The notes under the pieces are model-generated. The model was not told the origin of the DNA and searched no databases. It was given only the letters and a program-made list of their open reading frames with translations. Positions 24,346-31,089 of a DNA stretch of 39,463 nucleotides are shown here, one piece after another; within the stretch, counting starts at the first letter, position 1; each line of letters starts with the position of its first letter. Made by a program: the position numbers and the translations under genes. Source of the DNA: a virus; IMG/VR virus record IMGVR_UViG_3300044684_000582, positions 1 through 39,463 of that record. One strand, given 5' to 3'.

Positions 24346-24384
24346 TCGCATACTTTTTTATTGTGCGACATGGAGGCTAGAAAG
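24346..24384 (+). repeat. Boundary repeat R1
   Basis: TCGCATAC, a T-rich middle, GTGCGACATGGAGGCTAGAAAG. The 7-bp stem TGTCGCA/TGCGACA surrounds the T-rich loop. It aligns in order with R2 (28142-28179), R3 (29427-29463) and R4 (30307-30344): TCG(C/T)A at the start, GAC or GGC in the middle, and a GG(C/T)TA-AAAG end. Confidence 0.55.
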
Positions 24385-24404
24385 TCCTGCTATGGGCCCA
24401 TTTT

Positions 24405-24782
24405 TTAACTATGGGACGCCTGGCGCTTCTTGCTTCCCCATATGAAATAGAGCGGAGCAAAAAGAGCAATAAAAAAGGCTGTAGTTGCAAACAAAACATT
24501 TATTACTCCTTTTACGTTTGGAGTAGGATAATAACTCGTTTCTGAACCAAATCCATAAGCGGGTAACTGTTCCGGTTCTACTACCACAGGTGAAACTGTG
24601 GTTCGGTTCGTAAGTCTACAGTCTCCATTAGCGAGTATATGCCTGCATCCGTTTCTTTGAGCCAGTTCATAAGCTGAGTGAGGAGAAGACATAACCATTG
24701 ACAGTCCCAAACCAACAAAGGCTAGCGTGAGTACATACCCGACGATAGCAATTGTTAAGATAATTTTCTGTGCTTTGCTCAC
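24405..24782 (-). CDS. Two-helix membrane protein, leaderless
   Basis: 125 residues from GTG 24782. Membrane segments are at about 9-31 and 95-117, with a loop of about 60 residues holding two cysteines (GCRHILANGDC) that could form a disulfide outside the cell. TGATATAAT lies 10 nt before the GTG, so the mRNA is probably leaderless. The last codons (SKKRQASHS) share sequence with the region after the stop of 29884-30264. Function unknown. Confidence 0.65.
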   Translation of the reverse strand: MSKAQKIILTIAIVGYVLTLAFVGLGLSMVMSSPHSAYELAQRNGCRHILANGDCRLTNRTTVSPVVVEPEQLPAYGFGSETSYYPTPNVKGVINVLFATTAFFIALFAPLYFIWGSKKRQASHS

Positions 24783-24813
24783 TGCTGAGAATATTATATC
24801 ATTCCTCCCCGGC

Positions 24814-24873
24814 CTAGCGCTTCATTAGTTTCTCTCGAAACTGCCAGTAGTTCTCCGCGCGCCTGGCGCTCAC
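24814..24873 (-). CDS. 19-residue microprotein, coupled
   Basis: GTG 24873 overlaps the TGA of the 33-residue gene upstream (GTGA), followed by SARRAENYWQFREKLMKR and a stop at 24814. It is very short and supported only by the stop-start overlap. Confidence 0.25.
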   Translation of the reverse strand: MSARRAENYWQFREKLMKR

Positions 24874-24971
24874 TTCTGCAAGCTGCTTTTTCCTGGCTCC
24901 TTTTTCTTCTGCCAGTCGTTAGCCTGGCCGGCGCGCTCCTGGTTCTGGTGTGGTGGGCCGTAGTTGGTCAT
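24870..24971 (-). CDS. 33-residue microprotein with its own promoter
   Basis: Begins MTNYGPPHQNQERAGQANDW, then KKKEPGKSSLQK; polar and basic. The upstream GTGTGCTATACTTTTCCTAC, 11 nt from -10 to ATG, is nearly the same as that of the DUF5049 gene (GTGTGCTATAATTTCCTTAC), which argues that the start is used. Function unknown. Confidence 0.45.
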   Translation of the reverse strand: MTNYGPPHQNQERAGQANDWQKKKEPGKSSLQK

Positions 24972-25064
24972 GGAGTAGGAAAAGTATAGCACACTTGGGG
25001 GGCAACTCCCGGCGTACTGACAGTAGGGCAACGAGCCGAGCCAGGAGTTGTGCTTTTGTGCGGG

Positions 25065-25280
25065 CTATGCTGCTTTATTGTCTGCTGGGCTACGTTTCGG
25101 TTGGTACTTATCCGCGTAGTGCTCGTAGTTCTTAATGATTTCCTTGCACTCATCAGGGGTTAGTACGTCCTTTGCCAGAGTGATAACATGCTTTATATTC
25201 ATCATGTTAGTTTTGCCGCTCCGGCGTACCTTCTCATATGCTAAAAATTTTGCTTTCGTGATTGCTTGGTGTTGGGTCAT
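25065..25280 (-). CDS. DUF5049-like small protein
   Basis: 71 residues. KFLAYEKVRRSGKTNMMNIK followed by VITLAKDVLTPDECKEIIKNY is the pattern of DUF5049, a short domain found in phages and mobile elements. It has no known activity. TGCTATAAT lies 11 nt before ATG 25280, giving a leader of about 4 nt. Followed by the 33-residue gene, which has an almost identical promoter, so the two upstream regions are probably duplicates. Confidence 0.75.
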   Translation of the reverse strand: MTQHQAITKAKFLAYEKVRRSGKTNMMNIKHVITLAKDVLTPDECKEIIKNYEHYADKYQPKRSPADNKAA

Positions 25281-25768
25281 AAAGTAAGGAAATTATAGCA
25301 CACCTGGCCGGGGCCGGGGTTTGGGAAAGTATCAGTAGTTAATTCTGGTAGCCAGTAGTAACGTCAAGAACGGCTCAACACAAAAATTTATTGCAAAAAG
25401 ATACAAAACCGCAGAGGCAAATTTACATCACTGGCTGAAACAACGAGGTCTCAAAGCAGCAAGAAGTTAAACTTTCTTATTTTACCTTTTCGGTGCCTTA
25501 GTCAAAAATAGCCACGTTCCAAGTCGTTTGCTACGCACAATAAATGATAGGCGACAAAATGGAAAATTTGATTTTAATGAATATGCATGCGTCTTTAATT
25601 AATAGATATCAACACGCCTGAAAAGTGATATATCTACGATGCCAAGCAAAGTTTATTGCTCGATAGATAGGTATAATATTTATTATATGCCTTTACTTGA
25701 TATAACATTTTAAAATAGGTTATACTGCTCTCTAGCAAACAGATGTAACAGAGGACAGGAGTAGCAGC
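25281..25768. other. Gene-free stretch before the TIR genes
   Basis: About 490 bp. GGCCGGGGCCGGGG near 25303 is GC-rich against an AT-rich background. Otherwise only the promoter at 25697-25726 is recognised. Confidence 0.45.
25697..25726 (+). promoter_or_regulatory. Promoter of the first TIR gene
   Basis: TTGATA (25697-25702), 18 bp and TATACT (25721-25726). Leader about 35 nt with GAGGACAGGAG about 8 nt before ATG 25769. Confidence 0.7.
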
Positions 25769-27016
25769 ATGGTTTCTAATACAGCTCCATCAAAAGGAGT
25801 TAAGATATTTTATTGCTATGCTCAAGAAGATAGGAAAGACCGCAACGATTTAGCTCGTCATTTGAGTACATTGCGGTGGAAAGGGCTTATTAAAGAAGCA
25901 CACGACCTTGATATAAGTCCAGGTCAAGAGAGGGAAAAAGAGAGCATAAAACTGTTAGACGATGCTGATATTATTTTGCTTCTGATTACAAAAGATTTCG
26001 TGGATTCATATTATACTTATGAAGTCCAAATGAGGCGAGCGATTGAAAGGCATGAAGCTGGGTCTGCACGTGTTATTCCCATTCTTCTTCGACCTGTTTT
26101 TTTGAAAGATACCCCCTTTAGTGAGCTTCAAGCGCTCCCAACCAACACGAAACCAGTTAGTCTGTGGGTCAATCGGGATCAAGCTTATACAGATATTTGT
26201 AAGAGTATTAGCAAGGTCGTTGATGAGCTTATTGCACATACTGAGCAAAGTCAATCGAAGCAATCTATATCAAAACCTTCTGCTGAAGTGAGTGAGAGAT
26301 TATTGACTGCGCAGTCTGGCAGTATTAACTCTACGTTAGTAGCTGACTACAATACATTTAGTCAATCGTCTCAAAACCCTACTGTTGCAACGCAACAACA
26401 TCTGCAAGAAACTGTCAATAATACATCTTCCCCGCAGAAGCTTCTAAATGAAGAAGAGAGCGATAACTGGTTGCATCTCAGATGGTTAATTTTCGGAAGC
26501 GCAGTTGCAACTTCTTTAGTGTATATAGTGGGACTCGCTTTCCATATGACAGCAATTATCGCGTTGTGCCTTATTCCTGGGGCTATTTGCCTTATTCTGG
26601 GGGTAGTTGAAACCAGTCATTTTAAACAGTGGTATTGGTTGGTAGGCTTCTTAATAATTAGTCCGTTAATAGGTTCATTGTATGCAATAGTGTGTCCTGA
26701 TACACAACCGCAACGACCAATCAACGTGAAACAATTGATAATAATAGTGTCGTTTTTAGGGTATGCCTTTTTTGTTGTCACACTTATCTTCAGTAGTTCA
26801 TTCCAGGTTCTTGCTGATATAACACTGTATATAAGTATAACATTAATTCTTTCTGCTTGGTTAATCAGGCTTATTCATCTCGTTCGATTAAAGAGGCTCA
26901 GCGGTGAAGATGTAGGGGCTTTCTTTTTTCCGTTAGCTATTCCATTTGTAGCGTTGATGGGTCTCTCTAGCTTAGACAGTCAATTAAATGAATTGAAACG
27001 TGAGCAGAATGAATAA
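25769..27016 (+). CDS. TIR domain protein with C-terminal membrane domain (first copy)
   Basis: 415 residues. The TIR domain is about 10-155: KIFYCYAQEDRKDRNDLARH (strand A, helix A), a DADIILLLIT strand, FVDSYYTYEVQMRRAIERHE carrying Glu85 near the expected NADase glutamate, and VIPILLRPVF. A Ser/Gln-rich linker (about 160-225) leads to six or so hydrophobic segments from about 230 to 395. Bacterial TIR domains commonly hydrolyse NAD+ or make signalling nucleotides in anti-phage systems; membrane-bound ones can also be effectors. The exact glutamate position differs from the second copy. A defence role is inferred from the class and the neighbouring HEPN gene. Confidence 0.82.
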   Translation: MVSNTAPSKGVKIFYCYAQEDRKDRNDLARHLSTLRWKGLIKEAHDLDISPGQEREKESIKLLDDADIILLLITKDFVDSYYTYEVQMRRAIERHEAGSARVIPILLRPVFLKDTPFSELQALPTNTKPVSLWVNRDQAYTDICKSISKVVDELIAHTEQSQSKQSISKPSAEVSERLLTAQSGSINSTLVADYNTFSQSSQNPTVATQQHLQETVNNTSSPQKLLNEEESDNWLHLRWLIFGSAVATSLVYIVGLAFHMTAIIALCLIPGAICLILGVVETSHFKQWYWLVGFLIISPLIGSLYAIVCPDTQPQRPINVKQLIIIVSFLGYAFFVVTLIFSSSFQVLADITLYISITLILSAWLIRLIHLVRLKRLSGEDVGAFFFPLAIPFVALMGLSSLDSQLNELKREQNE

Positions 27017-27085
27017 TGAATTTATTAATTTTATGATATAGACATTTTCTCAGTGCAACAGATGTAATGGGAGGGAACAACACTG

Positions 27086-28120
27086 ATGGATGCGATACAA
27101 GATAGCAACAAGCCGATTACCATTTTCTATTCTTACGCTTACGAAGATAAATCACTGCGAGATAAGCTAGCTAAGCATCTAACACTCCTGAAAAGACAAG
27201 GACTCATATCTGATTGGAGTGACCAGAACGTAAGACCAGGGCAGGAAAGAAGAAAAGAAATCAACAAAAATCTGCTGAGTGCTGATATTATTCTCCTGTT
27301 AGTCAGTGCCAATTTTCTGGCGACAAACTATTGTGAGAGCCAAGAAGTTGATATTGCCATGCAAAGACATGAGGCTGGAGAAGCATGGGTTATTCCTATC
27401 CTTGTTCGCTCTGTTGATTGGGAAACATCTTCCATTGGTAAGCTTCAGGCACTCCCTTATAGCCTAAAGCCTGTTGCTAACTGGAATAACAGAGATAGTG
27501 CATTTACAGAGATAAGTAAAAACATTAGAAGTTTGGTGATGGATTTACAAGCTACAAGAAACAATGCTGAAGAAAAAGGCATAGGGGAAGATGCACAAAC
27601 TTTAGCAGAGCAAAGAACAATTAACCATCAAAGAAATAAAAAAAGAGACCTCTACAAAACAATAGCTAAGTCAAATGATTATACATTGGGGGAAAAGCTC
27701 CAACATAAAGTAGGAGTCTTTAGAAAAACTTTTTCCGTTAGAGCTGTAAATAAACGAAGCAAGGGATTTTCCCTTTTACTTCTGTTCTTATTTAGTATAT
27801 TTGACTTATTAGTATTGCCTGTTTTCTTATTCCAATACACAAGGAACACAGCAATAGCAATAACAACTTTTCTTTTATCACTCTTGCTGTTTAGCATGGG
27901 GATAACGAATAAAAACAATATCGTCGCTGCTGCAATAACCTTTGTCTATTGTGTCGTATGGACTATCCTTGGCTATTTATATCTGAGCCCTGCGTATCAT
28001 CTCCACGTCACCTTTCTTGGTGCTCTTCTGATATGTGTCCTTTTTTCCTGTCTCCAGTTAGTATTATTTCACAGCAAAGGCTATCGGAGACGATGGCTAC
28101 CAATCTTTCCTAAAGTTTAG
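27086..28120 (+). CDS. TIR domain protein with C-terminal membrane domain (second copy)
   Basis: 344 residues, a paralogue of the preceding gene. The TIR domain at about 10-155 has TIFYSYAYEDKSLRDKLAKH, SADIILLLVS, NYCESQEVDIAMQRHEAG (Glu84 or Glu87) and WVIPILVRSVDW. A basic linker (RNKKRDLYKT) precedes about four membrane helices (about 228-335). The sequence before its start repeats that before the first copy (AACAGATGTAA, then GGAGG), so a duplication took both gene and leader. The pair has diverged mostly in the membrane part, which may separate two sensors or pores. Probably one operon. Confidence 0.82.
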   Translation: MDAIQDSNKPITIFYSYAYEDKSLRDKLAKHLTLLKRQGLISDWSDQNVRPGQERRKEINKNLLSADIILLLVSANFLATNYCESQEVDIAMQRHEAGEAWVIPILVRSVDWETSSIGKLQALPYSLKPVANWNNRDSAFTEISKNIRSLVMDLQATRNNAEEKGIGEDAQTLAEQRTINHQRNKKRDLYKTIAKSNDYTLGEKLQHKVGVFRKTFSVRAVNKRSKGFSLLLLFLFSIFDLLVLPVFLFQYTRNTAIAITTFLLSLLLFSMGITNKNNIVAAAITFVYCVVWTILGYLYLSPAYHLHVTFLGALLICVLFSCLQLVLFHSKGYRRRWLPIFPKV

Positions 28121-28141
28121 GTTTTCCAGGGATAGATTGCA

Positions 28142-28179
28142 TCGCATAATATGAAAGTATGCGACGTGGTGGCTAAAGG
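28142..28179 (+). repeat. Boundary repeat R2
   Basis: TCGCATAATATGAAAGTATG, then CGACGTGGTGGCTAAAGG. TCGCATA/TATGCGA forms a 7-bp stem. It lies between the 3' end of the second TIR gene and the 3' end of the HEPN-motif gene. Confidence 0.55.
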
Positions 28180-28213
28180 AAATGGCTATAATCCTAACTT
28201 ATAACTTATGGGG

Positions 28214-29332
28214 CTAGGCTGTTGGCCTCTTTAAATAACTACTTTGATATACATTTGAGTCTCGAAATAAATAATAATTTACATATCTTTCTGTTAAATC
28301 TTCTAAGGCTGTTACTTCCTTTTCTCCAGGAATTTTTACATGTATTCTGATATTTGGGTCTCCCCGATGGAGTAATCCGTTTCTAATACCATTAAATTTA
28401 ATAAACGCTTTTATATCTCTCTCATATCCTGACATCTTTGCCCGTTCCGCAAACTGAGTAAACCTGTCTCTCAATGATGGCCTTTGGTTTTTGACTAGCC
28501 TGTTGAGTAAGTTCTTAAGCTCGTTCTTTTCGTTTTCATCTCCATCAGATGCAGCAATGATGCTGTAAAGTTTTTCAGCTTGCCTTTGTTGCTCTTCTGG
28601 CATATTTCCCTCTACTCCTTCAAGTATCATTTCAATGGGAATAAAAAGAGCGTTGAACTTGGAAATAATATCTTGCTCTTTCCATGCACGAATGAGCCAT
28701 CCTAAAATCTGGCTAGCTTTTTCAGCTTCTTCCATTGGAATCTTTCCAATCGCAGGAAAAAATTGGTTAATAATTGTTCTTCCTGTGTCGTTTAGCTGGA
28801 CAGACTCAAGCATTTGAATAGCACTACCAGCAAAGTTTGTCACTCGTTTTTCTCCGTGGAAAGCCACAGGACCATCGTTTAATTCCCTCATAATAAATTG
28901 CGGGTGGAACCGTAGACCAAGTATTCCACTCAACAAATCGAGAATAATTTTATACTCTTCTGCATGTGTTTCTGCTCTTTTCATAAGTTCCTGGCTTGCT
29001 GTTGAGTCGTCGAGATAAAATGCGTCAAAGAGTTCATCCGTAACTTCTTCTGCCTGTGAGCAAATAATTTCCGCAAAAAAGTTTCGGGGATGTGGTGACT
29101 CAGAAGCATTGGCGTGATAGGAATAAGTCCCTATTTTTATCTGTTGACCTGGGATTGCATAGGGTTCATGGTCTGTTTCTGTCCATATTCCCAGTTTAGG
29201 TTTGTTACCTAAGTATATTTCTACTTGAAAAGTGTCTCCAAAGGGAAATGATAAATGTAGGGGTTCCTGAGTTGCGAGAGAGCATCCCATTGAGTCATAA
29301 AGCCGACGATAACCAATATTGATTGTTTTCAT
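28214..29332 (-). CDS. HEPN-motif protein (ApeA-like), possible abortive-infection RNase
   Basis: 372 residues. The C-terminal helical region contains FNGIRNGLLHRG with Arg317-x4-His322, the R-x4-6-H signature of catalytic HEPN RNases. The N-terminal 130 residues are beta-rich (HLSFPFGDTFQVEIYLGN; YAIPGQQIKIGTYSYHANAS) as in ApeA-type proteins, where the N-terminal domain senses and the HEPN domain cleaves RNA. It is convergent with the TIR pair, with R2 between the gene ends. I infer a defence function; nothing in the window proves phage sensing. The 3' end is intact and no frameshift is seen. Confidence 0.65.
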   Translation of the reverse strand: MKTINIGYRRLYDSMGCSLATQEPLHLSFPFGDTFQVEIYLGNKPKLGIWTETDHEPYAIPGQQIKIGTYSYHANASESPHPRNFFAEIICSQAEEVTDELFDAFYLDDSTASQELMKRAETHAEEYKIILDLLSGILGLRFHPQFIMRELNDGPVAFHGEKRVTNFAGSAIQMLESVQLNDTGRTIINQFFPAIGKIPMEEAEKASQILGWLIRAWKEQDIISKFNALFIPIEMILEGVEGNMPEEQQRQAEKLYSIIAASDGDENEKNELKNLLNRLVKNQRPSLRDRFTQFAERAKMSGYERDIKAFIKFNGIRNGLLHRGDPNIRIHVKIPGEKEVTALEDLTERYVNYYLFRDSNVYQSSYLKRPTA

Positions 29333-29426
29333 AGCAATTTAACCTCGTTGTTCCTGAGCTTAATTTTGTTCAGAACATAGTAGTAGTTTTGCTTGAGAAA
29401 AGCAAATCTCTAGCTTGGTTGCAATG

Positions 29427-29463
29427 TCGTACAAGGGTGCTTGGTAGACGCTAAGGTTAAAGG
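29427..29463 (+). repeat. Boundary repeat R3
   Basis: TCGTACAAGGGTGCTTGGTA, then GACGCTAAGGTTAAAGG. The first 14 bases equal R4 exactly. Located between the start of the HEPN gene and the 3' end of the small membrane-protein gene at 29474. Confidence 0.6.
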
Positions 29464-29473
29464 TTGAAATCAT

Positions 29474-29791
29474 TTAATCTCCCCATCTATGCAAGCAGTC
29501 TTCATACCATTGATTAACTAACTCTTCGTCTTGTTTTAGCTCATCATTATATTTCTTGTTTAAAATTGCCATATCTCTAGCTTTTACTGTCTCATCTCCC
29601 ATTGATAAATTATTTTGGTTATATGTGGTCAACTCTTTTATTTGTTGGGTTGCTAAATCATCCAGCAAGCGTCTGCTTTGTGTATCTTTATAGTTTTCAC
29701 AGTACATACGAACAACTGGAGGTCTAATAAAAATAAACAAAATTAAAATAGATGCAACTGTGATTAAAAGACCCTTTAACGTTGTACTCAT
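29474..29791 (-). CDS. Small membrane-anchored protein, leaderless
   Basis: 105 residues from ATG 29791. TGCTATAAT is 9 nt before this ATG, which rules out the longer start at 29815. One membrane segment lies at about 5-26 (GLLITVASILILFIFIRPP), followed by about 80 charged helical residues ending in WYEDCLHRWGD. Single-pass, N-in or N-out not decided. Function unknown. Confidence 0.65.
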   Translation of the reverse strand: MSTTLKGLLITVASILILFIFIRPPVVRMYCENYKDTQSRRLLDDLATQQIKELTTYNQNNLSMGDETVKARDMAILNKKYNDELKQDEELVNQWYEDCLHRWGD

Positions 29792-29883
29792 TGCTCGGAT
29801 ATTATAGCAAACCAACAGTAAGTGTTAAGTTCTCTAGGGTAGGCCGATTATATCACGCCTGGTGCTTTCTGCTTCCCTGGTAG

Positions 29884-30264
29884 CTAGTTCCCATACTGAC
29901 CTTTACATGCTACTAAGGCTCTTGTCTCATCAATCATTTGTTGGTATCGCTGGGCTTGTTCTGTTACTTGTGGAGTAACTTGATATTGCTGCTTTACCTT
30001 TGCAATGCAGTCTGACAACTGTGCGCTATTAGTGGCGGCTGCTACAGATGGTGTTAGAATCTGGTGGCTTGTGGGCGTTATCGTACTCGTAGGCACGATA
30101 GTAGGTGAAAGAGTAAGTACTACTTGCTTAGGCTGTTTCTTCGCCTCTGCCTTTCTCTGCTCCTGTTTGGGAAGGAAAACGACAAAGTAGTAAAAAACAC
30201 TTATCCCTATGAGCAGTACAGCTACTATAAAAGCGAGAAGAGAAGCTATTTTTAAAAACCTCAT
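29884..30264 (-). CDS. Small membrane-anchored or secreted protein, leaderless
   Basis: 126 residues. The N-terminal hydrophobic segment at about 6-30 (IASLLAFIVAVLLIGISVFY) is an uncleaved signal anchor by look. A Lys-rich stretch and a Thr/Ser/Pro-rich linker (LSPTIVPTSTITPTSHQILT) follow, then a small C-terminal domain with two cysteines (LSDCIAKVKQ, LVACKGQYGN) that could pair. TGCTATAAT is 10 nt before ATG 30264. The shape suggests an extracytoplasmic helper; no family is recognised. Confidence 0.65.
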   Translation of the reverse strand: MRFLKIASLLAFIVAVLLIGISVFYYFVVFLPKQEQRKAEAKKQPKQVVLTLSPTIVPTSTITPTSHQILTPSVAAATNSAQLSDCIAKVKQQYQVTPQVTEQAQRYQQMIDETRALVACKGQYGN

Positions 30265-30306
30265 TGTCGGGCTTATTATAGCAGAAGAATACGCGGGCTC
30301 AAAGCA

Positions 30307-30344
30307 TCGTACAAGGGTGCCTAGTCGGCATGGAGGTTAAAAAG
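30307..30344 (+). repeat. Boundary repeat R4
   Basis: TCGTACAAGGGTGCCTAGTC, then GGCATGGAGGTTAAAAAG. Closest to R3. It lies between the start of 29884-30264 and the 3' end of 30353-30619. Confidence 0.6.
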
Positions 30345-30352
30345 ATGGGTTG

Positions 30353-30619
30353 TTAATTTTTCGTTGGGTCGTGGGTTCCTGCTCGCTCCTCAAGATTTTC
30401 AAGGCGTGCTTTTGTAGCAAGATAGTTTTTATTTACCTTTGCTTCTAAATCAAGGATATTGGTTTTTGCCTCTGCTCGTGCGGCTAAAACTTCTGTCCTT
30501 AATTCCTCTTTGGCGTCATTGATTGCACCTTTAAGAAATGTCTCTGTTGTTTTCGCTCTGGCATCAATAAGAGGACTCATGGTTTCAACAATAGCTTGTA
30601 AATCTTCTTTTGTTAGCAT
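30353..30619 (-). CDS. Coiled-coil small protein, leaderless
   Basis: 88 residues, almost all helix: TKEDLQAIVETMSPLIDARA, then a long heptad stretch (EELRTEVLAARAEAKTNILD, LEAKVNKNYLATKARLENLE). It probably forms a homo-oligomeric coiled coil. Upstream are TTGAAA, 17 bp, an extended -10 (TGATAGAAT) and 9 nt to ATG 30619. Function unknown. Confidence 0.65.
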   Translation of the reverse strand: MLTKEDLQAIVETMSPLIDARAKTTETFLKGAINDAKEELRTEVLAARAEAKTNILDLEAKVNKNYLATKARLENLEERAGTHDPTKN

Positions 30620-30643
30620 ATCAGAATTATTCTATCAATAGCA

Positions 30644-30796
30644 TTATTTACTTTCAAGCTGCTGTTTCTGAGAGAACCTTTTATAAATCTCTCTTCTCCT
30701 GGCTCTAACTTCCTCAAGGACTTTCTTTCGCTCCTCTCTGTTCTTGAGCGTGGGGTTTGGTGCTGGCTCTGGTTTAGGTTTACCGTATGCAGTCAT
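30644..30796 (-). CDS. 50-residue basic protein
   Basis: Reads MTAYGKPKPEPAPNPTLKNR, then a helix EERKKVLEEVRARRREIYKR and a Gln/Lys tail, 50 residues. The promoter is near consensus: TTGACA, 17 bp, TACTAT, 14 nt before ATG 30796. The Lys/Arg-rich helix suggests nucleic-acid or membrane-surface binding. The -35 of the next gene (30353-30619) lies in the spacer right after its stop. Confidence 0.5.
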   Translation of the reverse strand: MTAYGKPKPEPAPNPTLKNREERKKVLEEVRARRREIYKRFSQKQQLESK

Positions 30797-30914
30797 AGGT
30801 AAGTAGATTGATAGTAGTTCTGTCGGTGTTTGCTGTCAAGGTGGGAACCTGGCGAAGCCTCTTTCCGCGTAGCGGCTCTCACAAAAATTGAATGTCCGTT
30901 CTAACTTGTGGCAA

Positions 30915-30958
30915 CAAAAAAACGGTAAGGGTAACGTTCTACCCTTACCGCTCCTTTT
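30915..30958. terminator. Bidirectional terminator near the right end of element B
   Basis: CGGTAAGGGTA (30923-30933), loop ACGTTC, TACCCTTACCG (30940-30950): an exact 11-bp stem. On the minus strand it is followed by seven T residues, on the plus strand by CTCCTTTTC. It separates element transcription from the outward promoter at 31004-31032 and would also stop transcription entering from the phage side. Confidence 0.85.
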
Positions 30959-30987
30959 CTTCATCCAATTTCTTGCATATACCCAAA

Positions 30988-31032
30988 TCAGCTAACAAAA
31001 ACCTTGAAATCAGCTAACACTTTGAGTATACT
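30988..31032 (+). promoter_or_regulatory. Outward promoter of element B with direct-repeat operator
   Basis: TTGAAA (31004-31009), 17 bp and TATACT (31027-31032), almost consensus. TCAGCTAAC at 30988-30996 and 31010-31018, 22 bp apart. Nearly the same sequence and geometry as 501-544. It reads across the right junction into the capsid 3' part, with GGAAG about 6 nt before ATG 31090. Confidence 0.85.
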
Positions 31033-31089
31033 GTACTGTAGAAACATCGGTTGTGTATGATGGGTGGATAGATTGAATGGAAGTAGCCG

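Noticed and set aside
24346-30344. R1-R4 as integron attC sites
   Set aside because: The GTTRRRY/RYYYAAC core sites are not clear in all four copies and no IntI-type tyrosine recombinase is present; kept only as a repeat family.
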